Source: Haliscomenobacter sp040401995 (GTDB lineage Bacteria > Bacteroidota > Bacteroidia > Chitinophagales > Saprospiraceae). Taken from it: a stretch of 64,000 nucleotides of DNA. Below are positions 53,641-62,175 of the stretch, one piece after another (positions within the stretch are counted from its first letter, which is position 1; every line of letters begins with the position of its first letter). The translations under genes were made by a program, and so were the position numbers. The notes beneath the pieces were generated by a model. That model was not told the origin of the DNA, did not search any database, and worked only from the letters and a program-made list of their open reading frames with translations. The DNA lies in NCBI GenBank assembly GCA_040401995.1, contig JBBANM010000001.1:81802-145801 (forward strand), in the 5' to 3' direction.

Positions 53641-54114
53641 TCATTCATTGTGATAGGGCTCGTTGCGCAAGATGGTCATGCTCCGGTAGAGTTGCTCCAG
53701 GAAAAAAAGACGTACCATTTGGTGGGAAAAAGTCATCGATGACAACGCCAGTTTGTGATTAGCGCGTTCATAAACGGCATCTGAAAAACCAAAGGCGCCG
53801 CCCACTTGAAAGATCAAACGCCGGTAAGGCATCTGAAACCATTGATCCATCTGCTGGGCAAATTGTGTTGAAGTGTATTGTTTGCCGCGCTCGTCGAGGA
53901 GGATTAAGCCATCATCGGGTTTCAATTTACTGAGAATGAGTTCCCCTTCGCGAATTTTGAGTTGTTCGGCGCTAATTTTTCCGGCGTCTTTTACATCGGG
54001 TAGTAAAAGCGTTTCAAAAGGCAAATAATGGCGCAATCTTTTTTCAAAAATGACCATTCCAGTTTCCAAGTAAGATTCATTGGTTTTGCCAATGTATGCA
54101 AAGGTTGTTTTCAT
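53641..54114 (-). CDS. rlmH: 23S rRNA (pseudouridine-1915-N3)-methyltransferase
   Basis: A 157-residue SPOUT methyltransferase that methylates pseudouridine 1915 in helix 69 of 23S rRNA on assembled ribosomes. Length (family 155-160) and motifs agree: LILLDERGKQYTSTQFAQ, the knot region FQVGGAFGFSDAV and the very conserved C-terminus LSSMTFSHQMVRLFFLEQLYRSMTILRNEPYHNE, given here as separate stretches SSMTFSHQMVR, EQLYR and YH. The enzyme is a cytoplasmic homodimer. It lies upstream of the rhomboid gene. A dispersed 33-bp palindrome separates it from the gene upstream. Confidence 0.97.
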   Translation of the reverse strand: MKTTFAYIGKTNESYLETGMVIFEKRLRHYLPFETLLLPDVKDAGKISAEQLKIREGELILSKLKPDDGLILLDERGKQYTSTQFAQQMDQWFQMPYRRLIFQVGGAFGFSDAVYERANHKLALSSMTFSHQMVRLFFLEQLYRSMTILRNEPYHNE

Positions 54115-54146
54115 GTAGGTGATGAGACACTTTATTGGGGAGGAAT

Positions 54147-54179
54147 AAACCTTCCAGGTCTCGAAGACCTGGAGGGTTT
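54147..54179. repeat. Dispersed 15-3-15 palindrome, second copy
   Basis: AAACCTTCCAGGTCT (54147-54161), loop CGA, and AGACCTGGAGGGTTT (54165-54179), one G-U-type mismatch. It is the same element as 1852-1884. It lies between two minus-strand genes and may act as a terminator for the upstream one, but no T-tract is clear. Confidence 0.85.
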
Positions 54180-54199
54180 TATAGCCAATCCCCTAAGAG

Positions 54200-54631
54200 C
54201 TATGATTCGCGATCATTACCCGCGCCGATCATGACTTTGATTTCGGGGGTAATTTTTATCTTCAAACGCACCGTTAAACCGCCACCCAATGGGGTATTGA
54301 TTTTGCGGTACAGCACATACGTCGTTTTAATGCTGGTAAAAACTGACATCAACGAAGGATTGCTGCGGGATTCTTGGAGAATTTGCTCCAGTCTTTCTGG
54401 CAAAAAATCTTCGTGTTTGCCCTTCAATTCAGCTTCAAGACAAGGATTGAAACCTACGGTTAAAGCGAAATTCGATACTTCTAGTCCATAGCGTTGTAGT
54501 TTGGGAAAAACTTGCAACCACTCGTCAATGAGTTGAAATACTTTTTCCTTTGCGCCATCGCCTAGATTGCTGGCTTGTTCTTTTACCATTTCAGAAGCGT
54601 CTGACAATGCTTTTTTGATGCGGTCTATCAT
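54200..54631 (-). CDS. Hypothetical cytoplasmic protein
   Basis: A 143-residue protein; the ATG at 54631 (MIDRIKKALSDASEMVKEQ) is preferred to an upstream one at 54661, since the helix begins there. The first half is helical and charged (KEKVFQLIDEWLQVFPKLQRYG); the second half has beta strands with a hydrophobic C-terminal section (LGGGLTVRLKIKITPEIKVMIG). There is no signal peptide or membrane helix. I do not recognise a family with certainty; similar bacteroidete proteins are annotated as hypothetical. Its upstream neighbour is one of the two inverted 157-bp elements. Confidence 0.7.
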   Translation of the reverse strand: MIDRIKKALSDASEMVKEQASNLGDGAKEKVFQLIDEWLQVFPKLQRYGLEVSNFALTVGFNPCLEAELKGKHEDFLPERLEQILQESRSNPSLMSVFTSIKTTYVLYRKINTPLGGGLTVRLKIKITPEIKVMIGAGNDRES

Positions 54632-54722
54632 GATTACTTTTTGAGTTTGTATTCGGCCCAAGTTGAAGTTTTGCGCAACTAAAGCCTAATTTTTTCGATA
54701 TAGCGCGCAGAAAATCGTTCAA

Positions 54723-54879
54723 GGAACGGTTAAACAATAAAGTATCACTTTTGCCTTGCTCTTTCACCGCCACTCTTCCTATCTTTTTCGTTGCAATGCC
54801 CCACATTGCGCCTCAAAAGATAGTTGATTGGCAGCAAAATAGCGGCGGCTAAAATGACACTTTATTATTCACCCGTTCC
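54723..54879. mobile_element. MITE-like element, 157 bp, copy 1
   Basis: Bounded by GGAACGG at 54723 and CCGTTCC ending at 54879. The terminal inverted repeats extend about 21 bp with three mismatches (GGAACGGTTAAACAATAAAG against GGAACGGGTGAATAATAAAG). Its reverse complement matches 55811-55967 at roughly nine of ten positions over the entire length. No coding capacity and no obvious target duplication. Confidence 0.85.
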
Positions 54880-54890
54880 TAAATAAAAGT

Positions 54891-55637
54891 CTATTTAAAA
54901 GATACACTGCCATCGATCTTCGCTTTCCCGCTGATAAAATCCAACATGGGGGATTCGGTGGTTACTGTATTGCCGTCGATTTTTGTGTTGGGTACATTGG
55001 TTTTCTTCACCTTACCCGGCAGATTGATGATGGAAGTAAATTTAGCTCCGCCCAAAAACATTTTCATCATTTCCATTTCATCGCCAGCCGGGAGATCGGT
55101 ATTGCTTTTTGGGGCAGGTAGGCGCTCCAAGCTTTTTTTACCCATTTTGAACCCGGCTAGTGTAGGCATCAAGCCTGGTGGTAACATGCTTTTGGCATCG
55201 CCGGTACCTTCTGACAAAACGGTGTTGATGTTTTTTAGTAAAAAATTGATGTCGTCAATGCTGGCAAAATCGAGGTGTACCGTTGAGCCCATTTTGCCCT
55301 TAGACTTGCTGACGTTCATGGTCATTTTTACCTTGTCCCAGAAAGCTGGATTGCCAGTTTTGGCTTTGGCCTCAGGCGACAAGCTGTTTTTTAGATAAAT
55401 CACGGTGTCTTTTTCCATGTTTTCACCCATTCCGCCAGTAATCTTTAGTCCGTTGGATTCTCCTTGTTTGAGTAGATCACCCAGCATGCCCGATTGCAAC
55501 AAAGAGCTCAAGTCGACAGTGAGGTCATAAGCGCCAGCGCCATTTTTATCAACCGTCATTTCTTCAATAATGTTGATACAGCTAGTAAATAGGGTAGTAG
55601 CTGCTATAAAAAATAAGGAAAAAAGGATACGTTTCAT
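54891..55637 (-). CDS. Outer-membrane or periplasmic lipoprotein, unknown function
   Basis: A 248-residue protein; the ATG at 55637 yields a lipoprotein signal (MKRILFSLFFIAATTLFTSC, Cys20), whereas the extension to 55709 has no sense. The mature part starts IIEEMTVDKNGAGAYDLTVDLSSLL, a pattern found in bacteroidete proteins annotated as hypothetical lipoproteins with a 'beta-barrel-like, DUF' fold. It contains strands such as VKMTMNVSKSKGKMGSTVHLDFASID and ends in ISGKAKIDGSVSFK. No enzyme motif is seen. The gene is enclosed by two inverted copies of a 157-bp MITE-like element, 11 bp after its stop and 173 bp before its start, which is unusual. Confidence 0.75.
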   Translation of the reverse strand: MKRILFSLFFIAATTLFTSCINIIEEMTVDKNGAGAYDLTVDLSSLLQSGMLGDLLKQGESNGLKITGGMGENMEKDTVIYLKNSLSPEAKAKTGNPAFWDKVKMTMNVSKSKGKMGSTVHLDFASIDDINFLLKNINTVLSEGTGDAKSMLPPGLMPTLAGFKMGKKSLERLPAPKSNTDLPAGDEMEMMKMFLGGAKFTSIINLPGKVKKTNVPNTKIDGNTVTTESPMLDFISGKAKIDGSVSFK

Positions 55638-55810
55638 TATTCGATTTTTTAAAAGAGTGTTTGGAACAGAAAAATCGTTCCAAGGTTGTTTCGAGTTCTT
55701 GTTGATCATGGTGTTGCGTCATGAAAAATCGACTCCAATAGTTTCAGTTCTAACCGAAATCGGGAAAGTATTTCAAAAGTAACCTTTTTTCTAAACCGAA
55801 AAACCTGCAA

Positions 55811-55967
55811 GGAACGGGTGAATAATAAATTGGCATTTTAGCCACCGCTATTTTGCCGCCAATCAACTGTCTTTTGAGGAGCAATGTGGTGCATTGTAAC
55901 GAAAAAGATAGGAAGAGTGGCGGTGAAAGAGCAAGGATAAAGTGGTAATTTATTGTTCAATCGTTCC
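55811..55967. mobile_element. MITE-like element, 157 bp, copy 2 (inverted)
   Basis: Exactly the same length as copy 1 and in opposite orientation. Bounded by GGAACGG (55811) and CGTTCC (ending 55967). It lies in the 391-bp gap between the divergent lipoprotein and AAA-ATPase genes; the rest of that gap shows no gene. It could affect the promoters of either gene. Confidence 0.85.
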
Positions 55968-56028
55968 TGAACAAAACTATCTTGCTTCAAAATCGTTTGA
56001 GTAATCTAAAACCTAATCGAGCAAATAG

Positions 56029-57507
56029 ATGAACGGCATTACTACCTTGGGAGCGCTCAAAGCGAGCGGATATCAACCAAAGACAATCAAAGAAGAGCTG
56101 CGCAGCAACTTGATCAAAAAACTCAAAAACCGCGAAACCATTTTCGAAGGCATTTTGGGTTTTGAAGATACCGTGCTACCAGATATTGAACGGGCCATTT
56201 TATCGCGTCACAATATTTTGCTATTGGGTTTGCGTGGACAGGCCAAAACGCGTATTGCGCGCTTGTTGGTGCAATTGCTGGACGAGTTCATTCCAGTTGT
56301 AGGCGGCAGCGAACTTAATGATGACCCCATGCACCCGATTTCTCGGCAAGCAAAAGACATCATTGCTGAGCATGGCGACAATACCCCCGTAACTTGGATG
56401 CACCGCGACGAGCGCTACGTGGAAAAACTGGCTACCCCAGATGTAAGCGTGGCCGACTTGATTGGCGATGTGGATCCCATCAAAGCAGCGACGATGAAAT
56501 TGCCATATTCTGATGAGCGGGTAATTCACTTCGGTTTGGTGCCCCGCGCACACCGCAGCATCTTTGTGATCAACGAATTACCTGATTTACAAGCACGTAT
56601 CCAGGTTTCTTTGTTCAATATTTTGCAGGAAGGCGATATCCAAATTCGCGGTTTTAAGTTGCGTTTGCCTTTGGATATTGAATTTTTGTTTACTGCAAAC
56701 CCAGAAGATTATACCAACCGCGGTAGCATCATTACGCCGTTGAAAGACCGGATTCAAAGTCAAATTTTGACCCACTATCCGAAAACCATCGAGATTGCCC
56801 AAAAGATCACCGAGCAAGAAGCGAAACTCGCCCCCGAGCAACGTGAACTCATCGGCGTATCTGACATGGTGAAAGTGATTTTGGAAACCATCTCTTTTGA
56901 GGCCCGCGACAGTGAGTTTATCGATGAAAAAAGTGGGGTTTCAGCGCGTTTGAGTATTTCAGGATACGAAAACTTGATGTCTACTGCCGAAAGACGCATG
57001 TTGCTGAATGCAGAAAACACAACCACGGTTCGCTTAACCGATTTTTGGGGCATGGTGCCTGCTGTGACTGGAAAAGTGGAGTTGGTGTACGAAGGAGAAC
57101 AAGAAGGCCCTTACCTGGTAGCTATTAATTTGATGGGCAAGGCATTCAAAAAAATGTTTTTGAGCCATTTCCCGGATCCAGATAAACTACGCAAAGGCCG
57201 CGAAAGCGATCCATATGGCACCATTCGTGCTTGGTTCACTGGCGGTAACATAGTAAACCTGCTGAACGATTGCAGCGATAAAGAATACCGCGAAGCCTTG
57301 GATAGTGTTGCAGGATTGCGTAAATTGGCTGAATCCGTCACCAAAACCAGCGGCGCCGAATTGTACACCTACATGGAATTGATCTTGCATGGTTTATCTG
57401 AATTCAATGCAATCAACAAAGAAGTGTTGGAGTCAAGTTTGTCGTTCCGTGATCTATTGGCCAATATGTTGGGCGATGATCTTTTTGATGAAGATGATTT
57501 GAACTAA
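56029..57507 (+). CDS. MoxR/ChlI-type AAA ATPase
   Basis: A 492-residue AAA+ ATPase of the magnesium-chelatase subunit I/MoxR type. Walker A is GLRGQAKT (67-74), where the usual G-x4-G-K-T has QAKT in place of the normal spacing. Walker B is SIFVINELPDL, with Asn where Asp is expected before Glu, and sensor 1 is FLFTANPEDYTNRG. The region TWMHRDERYVEKLATPDVSVADLIGDVDPI is typical of ChlI-like proteins. The C-terminal 200 residues are helical. Such ATPases remodel partner proteins together with a von Willebrand A-domain protein, but no VWA gene is adjacent. Bacteroidete homologues are often annotated 'magnesium chelatase' without any chlorophyll link. Confidence 0.88.
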   Translation: MNGITTLGALKASGYQPKTIKEELRSNLIKKLKNRETIFEGILGFEDTVLPDIERAILSRHNILLLGLRGQAKTRIARLLVQLLDEFIPVVGGSELNDDPMHPISRQAKDIIAEHGDNTPVTWMHRDERYVEKLATPDVSVADLIGDVDPIKAATMKLPYSDERVIHFGLVPRAHRSIFVINELPDLQARIQVSLFNILQEGDIQIRGFKLRLPLDIEFLFTANPEDYTNRGSIITPLKDRIQSQILTHYPKTIEIAQKITEQEAKLAPEQRELIGVSDMVKVILETISFEARDSEFIDEKSGVSARLSISGYENLMSTAERRMLLNAENTTTVRLTDFWGMVPAVTGKVELVYEGEQEGPYLVAINLMGKAFKKMFLSHFPDPDKLRKGRESDPYGTIRAWFTGGNIVNLLNDCSDKEYREALDSVAGLRKLAESVTKTSGAELYTYMELILHGLSEFNAINKEVLESSLSFRDLLANMLGDDLFDEDDLN

Positions 57508-57520
57508 AAATAAAATTGGG

Positions 57521-57552
57521 GTGTCGAAAGGAAATCTTTTTTCTCTCGACAC
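57521..57552 (+). terminator. Hairpin after the AAA-ATPase gene
   Basis: GTGTCGA (57521-57527) and TCGACAC (57546-57552) form a 7-bp stem with an 18-base loop; a T-run follows within ten bases (57558 on). A weak terminator is possible. Confidence 0.6.
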
Positions 57553-57588
57553 TACCATTTTTTTCAGTCCTTTCAAATACCGAGTCTT

Positions 57589-58206
57589 ATGCTGCTGAAC
57601 ATTCACCCTGACAATCCTGAAGAACGCAAAATCGATCAAGTGGTAGCGATTTTGGAAAAAGGCGGTATCGTCATTTATCCAACCGACACCGTCTATGGAA
57701 TAGGCTGCGACATCAACAACCAAGACGCCATTGAGCGGGTGTGTCGATTGCGCAAACTCAATCCCAAGGATGCTATGATGGCCATTATTTGTAAGGATAT
57801 CAGTCAGGCGGCGGATTTCACGCAGCAAATGGATAACCCAACCTTCAAGCTACTCAAGCGCAATTTGCCGGGGCCATTTACTTTTGTACTCAATGCCGCG
57901 AGCAATGTTCCCAAAATGTTTCGCAACCGCAAACGCACCATCGGTATCCGTATACCCGATCACAAGATTCCATTGCTATTAGTGGAAAAATTGGGCCGAC
58001 CAATTTTGACCACCTCGCTCAAATCGGACGACGATATCCTGGAATATTTTACCGATCCAGAAGACATTTACCAAGATTTTGAAAAATTGGTTGATGTGGT
58101 AATTGACAGCGGCCCTGGAGGTAACAATCCCTCAACTGTGGTCGATTGCACCTTGGATAAACCAGTAGTCATCCGTTTAGGCGCTGGGATTTTGGAGTTT
58201 TCCTAA
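57589..58206 (+). CDS. YciO-family protein (TsaC/Sua5 superfamily)
   Basis: A 205-residue YrdC-fold protein. The N-terminus GGIVIYPTDTVYGIGCDINN and the middle RNLPGPFTFVLNAASNVPKMF, TIGIRIPDHKIP match the superfamily that makes threonylcarbamoyl-AMP for tRNA t6A. Details favour the YciO branch: the substrate-site motif normally S-T-S-A-N is TTSLKSDDDILEY here, and the KxR motif is altered (KLNPKDAMMAII). YciO proteins have little or distinct activity in known cases. Bacteroidota often have this type beside a true Sua5. The end (NPSTVVDCTLDKPVVIRLGAG) is also YciO-like. It begins 81 bp after the ATPase gene. Confidence 0.85.
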   Translation: MLLNIHPDNPEERKIDQVVAILEKGGIVIYPTDTVYGIGCDINNQDAIERVCRLRKLNPKDAMMAIICKDISQAADFTQQMDNPTFKLLKRNLPGPFTFVLNAASNVPKMFRNRKRTIGIRIPDHKIPLLLVEKLGRPILTTSLKSDDDILEYFTDPEDIYQDFEKLVDVVIDSGPGGNNPSTVVDCTLDKPVVIRLGAGILEFS

Positions 58207-58269
58207 CCTCAATTTTGACTGCTTCCTTACTGCGGGACAATAATTTTTTTTACAAGCGGGGATTGCTTA

Positions 58270-58277
58270 TATCTTTG
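58270..58277 (+). promoter_or_regulatory. -7 element upstream of the TonB-dependent receptor
   Basis: TATCTTTG matches TAnnTTTG exactly, 41 bp before the ATG. The -33 region is T-rich (58243-58251) but lacks a clear TTG. Confidence 0.5.
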
Positions 58278-58318
58278 TTCGAGCTTGTTTAAAAGATTAA
58301 GTCACAACCGCTGGATTT

Positions 58319-60646
58319 ATGAGGATCTTCTACCGCTTTTTGAGCTTTCTATTGTTTTGCCTGCCCATCATCATCGAGGCGCAGAACGCTACTATTCGAG
58401 GCAATGTGCTGAATCACGACAACGGCGAGCCGCTTTCTTTTGCCACAGTGATACTCAAAGACACGAAATATGGCGGCATTACCGACGTGCAAGGTTTTTT
58501 TAGCATCCCCAACGTACCGGCAGGTAATTACAAACTGGTGGCATCTTATACTGGTTATGAAACTATAGAAACGGACATCAACGTCAAAGTTGGCGCGGTG
58601 CTTTATCAGCGGGTGTTGATCAAACCAGCTGTAGTTGATCTAAAGGAATTTGACGTGTCTTCCCAAAAAGAAAAAGCACGTACTGAGGTTGAAATTTCAA
58701 AATTAGCAGTTACCCAAAAACAAATAAAATCCCTGCCTTCGGTTGGCGGGGAAGCAGATATTGCGCAATACCTAACCGTGCTTCCTGGCGTGGTATCATC
58801 GGGCGATCAAGGCGGACAACTCTACATTCGCGGTGGATCACCGGTACAAAACAAGATATTGCTGGATGGAATGGTCATCTACAATCCTTTCCATTCCATT
58901 GGCTTGTTTTCTGTTTTTGAAACCGAAACCATCCGCAGTGTGGATGTACTAACTGGAGGCTACAATGCGCAATATGGCGGTCGTATTTCAGCAATCGTGG
59001 ACATCAAAACCCGCGAAGGCAATAAAAAAAGATTATCAGGATTGGTATCGGGTAGCCCTTTTCAAACCAAATTTTTGTTTGAAGGCCCTTTGAAACCCTT
59101 GAAAACCGAAGGTGGCGGCAGTGTGTCGTTTATGATCACCGGAAAAAGAAGTTTGATTGATCAGACATCCAAAGTTTTATACCCCAATGCGGTGGACACC
59201 AATTTTTATGCCTTTGCCGCTCGCGATACCAATTTGAGTAAAATCAAACCCAATTTGCCTTACAACTACACCGATTTATACGGCAAAATCTCTTTCAACG
59301 GTGAAAATGGCAGCAAACTAGATCTGTTTGGTTTTCATTTCAACGATCAATTCAATTTTCTAGGATTAGCCAATCTGAATTGGACCAATTCAGGTGGAGG
59401 AGCGCGGTTTACACTTTTGCCTACCAATTCTAATGTGGTAATGAACGGAACTGTTGGATTCAGCAAGTACGACATTTCGTTGAAGGAGTCGGATGGTCGC
59501 CCGCGGATGAGCAGCGTCACCAATTACAATGCGAGTTTAAATTTTACGTACTCCGGAATCAAGGAATCACTGGATTACGGGTTTGAAATCATTGGTTTTA
59601 ACACTGATTTTAGTTTTAAAAATTTAGTGGGCATTAGCTTTGATCAGAAAGATTATACCACGGAGCTGGCTGGTTACGGTAAGTACCGGAAGGAAATTGG
59701 CAATTTGGTGATAGAACCAGGATTTAGGGTGCATTACTTTGCCTCTCAATCCAAAATATCCTTAGAACCCAGAATAGGATTGAAATACAATGTAACCGAT
59801 CACTTTCGTTTGAAAGGTGCGGGAGGTATATACCGACAAAACCTGATCAGTACGGCCAACGACCTGGATGTGGTGAACTTTTTTACTGGCTTTTTGGCCG
59901 GACCGGAAGAAACGCTTTACAAACCAGGGACCCAAACTGCCGCCAACAACCGCCTGCAAACTGCTTGGCATGGCGTAGTAGGTGCTGAACTCGATTTTGG
60001 CAAAAACATCACCGTCAACATCGAGCCTTATTATAAAAACTTCAGTCAGCTGATCAATATCAACCGCAATAAACTGTACAACAACGATCCCAATTACGTC
60101 ATTGAAACCGGAAAAGCTTACGGAATCGACTTTACCTTTAAATATGATCGGCCCTATTTTACCGTTTGGGCTACCTACTCGCTTGCTCGCGTTACGCGCA
60201 ACGACGGCGCCCAGGTGTACCCGACCGTTTTTGACCGTCGGCACAATGCCAACCTATTGGTCACTTATATTATTGGCCAAAAACACAACTGGGAGCTCAG
60301 CGGGCGTTTGAATTACGGCTCCGCTTTTCCATTCACTCAAACTCAAGGTTTTTACCAGCAGAACCCTTATACCAACCTGGGTTTAACCGATGTTTTGACC
60401 GGGAATTACCCGATTGGAACTTTGTTGTCGAGCACAATCAACGGCGGGCGTTTATCCGATTACCATCGTTTGGATTTATCGATCAAACACCTGATCAAAT
60501 TTTCTAAGTTTTCTGGCTTGGAGGTGACGGCCAGTGCTACCAATGCGTACAACCGGGAAAACATATTTTACGTAGATCGGGTAACCAATCGGCGGGTACA
60601 TCAGTTGCCGTTTTTGCCAAGTTTGGGGGCGACGTTGAAGTTTTAA
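58319..60646 (+). CDS. TonB-dependent outer-membrane receptor with CarboxypepD_reg-like domain
   Basis: A 775-residue protein. Signal peptide MRIFYRFLSFLLFCLPIIIEAQ, then a carboxypeptidase-regulatory-like domain at about residues 24-105 (TIRGNVLNHDNGEPLSFATVILKD, GGITDVQGFFSI, YKLVASYTGYE), a plug at about 120-225 (SLPSVGGEADIAQYLTVLPGV, GQLYIRGGSPVQNKILLDG) and a 22-strand barrel ending in LGATLKF. The terminal Phe fits BamA recognition. The short type without a SusD partner is generally used for metals, siderophores or small organic molecules. The ATG at 58319 follows a TAnnTTTG promoter. The AraC regulator begins 24 bp downstream and could regulate this receptor. Confidence 0.94.
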   Translation: MRIFYRFLSFLLFCLPIIIEAQNATIRGNVLNHDNGEPLSFATVILKDTKYGGITDVQGFFSIPNVPAGNYKLVASYTGYETIETDINVKVGAVLYQRVLIKPAVVDLKEFDVSSQKEKARTEVEISKLAVTQKQIKSLPSVGGEADIAQYLTVLPGVVSSGDQGGQLYIRGGSPVQNKILLDGMVIYNPFHSIGLFSVFETETIRSVDVLTGGYNAQYGGRISAIVDIKTREGNKKRLSGLVSGSPFQTKFLFEGPLKPLKTEGGGSVSFMITGKRSLIDQTSKVLYPNAVDTNFYAFAARDTNLSKIKPNLPYNYTDLYGKISFNGENGSKLDLFGFHFNDQFNFLGLANLNWTNSGGGARFTLLPTNSNVVMNGTVGFSKYDISLKESDGRPRMSSVTNYNASLNFTYSGIKESLDYGFEIIGFNTDFSFKNLVGISFDQKDYTTELAGYGKYRKEIGNLVIEPGFRVHYFASQSKISLEPRIGLKYNVTDHFRLKGAGGIYRQNLISTANDLDVVNFFTGFLAGPEETLYKPGTQTAANNRLQTAWHGVVGAELDFGKNITVNIEPYYKNFSQLININRNKLYNNDPNYVIETGKAYGIDFTFKYDRPYFTVWATYSLARVTRNDGAQVYPTVFDRRHNANLLVTYIIGQKHNWELSGRLNYGSAFPFTQTQGFYQQNPYTNLGLTDVLTGNYPIGTLLSSTINGGRLSDYHRLDLSIKHLIKFSKFSGLEVTASATNAYNRENIFYVDRVTNRRVHQLPFLPSLGATLKF

Positions 60647-60670
60647 ATAAAGAGATAATACACATGAAGC

Positions 60671-61714
60671 GTGTTAAAACACTTAAAACCTAATATTGGT
60701 GAATTAATGTCCTTTCCCAACCATACCATGATATGGGTTAAGTTGGGACATGGAATCATTGAAGTGGATTTTAAGCCTTATTCTGAATTTGAAAACCGCC
60801 TTATTTTTTTATCCCCCAATCAACCCATAAAATTTTTATCTGGTGATCTTGAGATTGCGGTTTTAGGTTTTCCAGCTGACTCTATCAAGATTGACAAAGA
60901 ATACCGGGTATTGTTCAAACATTTGATTGCCTTAGGTTACATCGATTTTTCAGAAGAAAAGCAAGGCTCTTTTGAAGCATTACTAAATGAAATTCCCACC
61001 AAAATTCTGGATGTTTCTAAAGAGCAATGGTTTTGGCAAAACCCTTTTGATGCAGAAAAAGAGGAATACACCCTAATCTTTGACCTAAAAGAAGTTATTG
61101 ATGCCCATTTTACCGAAAAAATGAGTGTAGAACAATTGATTGCGAATGTACAAACCGATCAATACAGCTTACAAAAATTGGTGAAAAGTCGCCTGGGGCT
61201 AACAGTGAAAGATCTTGCGCAAAGAAAACTGCTAATTGAAAGTCAAAAAGACATTGCCTATACCGATAAACCCATCCAAGAAGTAGCGTATGATTTAGGC
61301 TTCAAAGATCCAGCATATTTCAACCGTTTTTTTAAACAATCTACCCAATTGACACCGGCCGAGTTTAGAGAAAATTTTGGCAACAATGGTACAGATGAAT
61401 TTATCCAAAATTTACTGCTTTTAATCCGCGATAATTTTAAATCGCAACGTTCAACAGCTTATTATGCCGATAAAACGCATAGCAGTATTCATACGTTAAG
61501 CCGAAAAGTAAAGGATAAACTCAACATGACGGTAGGTGATTTGATCCGAACTGAAATCATTAATTCTGCCAAATTGTTGCTGACCTATTTGAGCATTAAA
61601 AAAACAGCCTTTGAATTAGGTTTTGAAGAAGCCAACCATTTTTCCGCTTTTTTTAAAAAATACACCGGTCAAACTCCTTCTGATTACCTCGCCAACAAAA
61701 AGTACAATTTTTAG
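60671..61714 (+). CDS. AraC-family regulator with two DNA-binding domains
   Basis: A 347-residue protein starting at GTG (60671; an ATG at 60707 is an alternative). The first 140 residues form a sensor-like beta-rich domain (LIFLSPNQPIKFLSGDLEIAVLGF). Then come two complete AraC-type HTH regions: the first with PIQEVAYDLGFKDPAYFNRFFKQSTQLTPAEFR (given in pieces EVAYDLGF, YFNRFFK, TPAEFR) and the second with KKTAFELGFEEANHFSAFFKKYTGQTPSDYL (AFELGF, HFSAFFKK, TPSDYL). A single AraC domain is the rule, so this looks like an internal duplication that has diverged. It is 24 bp downstream of the receptor gene, and an NTF2-like and a YHS protein follow. Confidence 0.88.
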   Translation: MLKHLKPNIGELMSFPNHTMIWVKLGHGIIEVDFKPYSEFENRLIFLSPNQPIKFLSGDLEIAVLGFPADSIKIDKEYRVLFKHLIALGYIDFSEEKQGSFEALLNEIPTKILDVSKEQWFWQNPFDAEKEEYTLIFDLKEVIDAHFTEKMSVEQLIANVQTDQYSLQKLVKSRLGLTVKDLAQRKLLIESQKDIAYTDKPIQEVAYDLGFKDPAYFNRFFKQSTQLTPAEFRENFGNNGTDEFIQNLLLLIRDNFKSQRSTAYYADKTHSSIHTLSRKVKDKLNMTVGDLIRTEIINSAKLLLTYLSIKKTAFELGFEEANHFSAFFKKYTGQTPSDYLANKKYNF

Positions 61715-61722
61715 TCCATTTC

Positions 61723-61758
61723 TTGTACCTAAATCAGGCCCTGAGAGGAATAATTTTG
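61723..61758 (+). promoter_or_regulatory. Possible promoter for the NTF2/YHS pair
   Basis: TAATTTTG (61751-61758) fits TAnnTTTG exactly; TTG at 61723-61725 is 25 bases upstream, somewhat far. It lies 42 bp before the start codon. Confidence 0.45.
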
Positions 61759-61800
61759 TGGTGTTAAAAGATTACATCATCACAACAAACTTATTCCAAC

Positions 61801-62148
61801 ATGCAAGTTGCACAACTGTTATCAAAAATGGACGCCCTATTGTCAAAAGGGGAAATTCTCGAAGCCGTAAATCAATTCTTTGCTGATAATGCTTACTCAA
61901 AAGATTTTGATGGCTCAATTACCACTACCAAAGCTCAAATGGTGGAGAAAATGACTGGTTTTACTGGCGGCATCAAAACGGTCAACAGCATTACCCTTCA
62001 TCATGCAGTGGCAGGAGCAGACGTGTCGATGTCTGAGTATACTTTTGATTTTGACATGAAGGATGGCAGCCATATACTTTGGCACGAAATCATTCGTCGC
62101 GAATGGAAAGACGATAAAGTAGTGAACGAGCAGTATTTCCAAAATTAA
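61801..62148 (+). CDS. SnoaL/NTF2-like protein
   Basis: A 115-residue cytoplasmic protein with the cone-shaped NTF2-like pattern: N-terminal helix (QLLSKMDALLSKGEILEAVNQFFADNAYS), then strands (ITLHHAVAGADVSMSEYTFDFDMKDG) and the closing EIIRREWKDDKVVNEQYF. Such proteins bind or isomerise small molecules, but the family is too diverse to name a substrate. It starts 86 bp after the AraC gene and ends 27 bp before the YHS gene, so it is likely cotranscribed with the latter and may be controlled by the AraC regulator. Confidence 0.82.
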   Translation: MQVAQLLSKMDALLSKGEILEAVNQFFADNAYSKDFDGSITTTKAQMVEKMTGFTGGIKTVNSITLHHAVAGADVSMSEYTFDFDMKDGSHILWHEIIRREWKDDKVVNEQYFQN

Positions 62149-62175
62149 GTTTTAACCCTATCAAAATCAATCACA

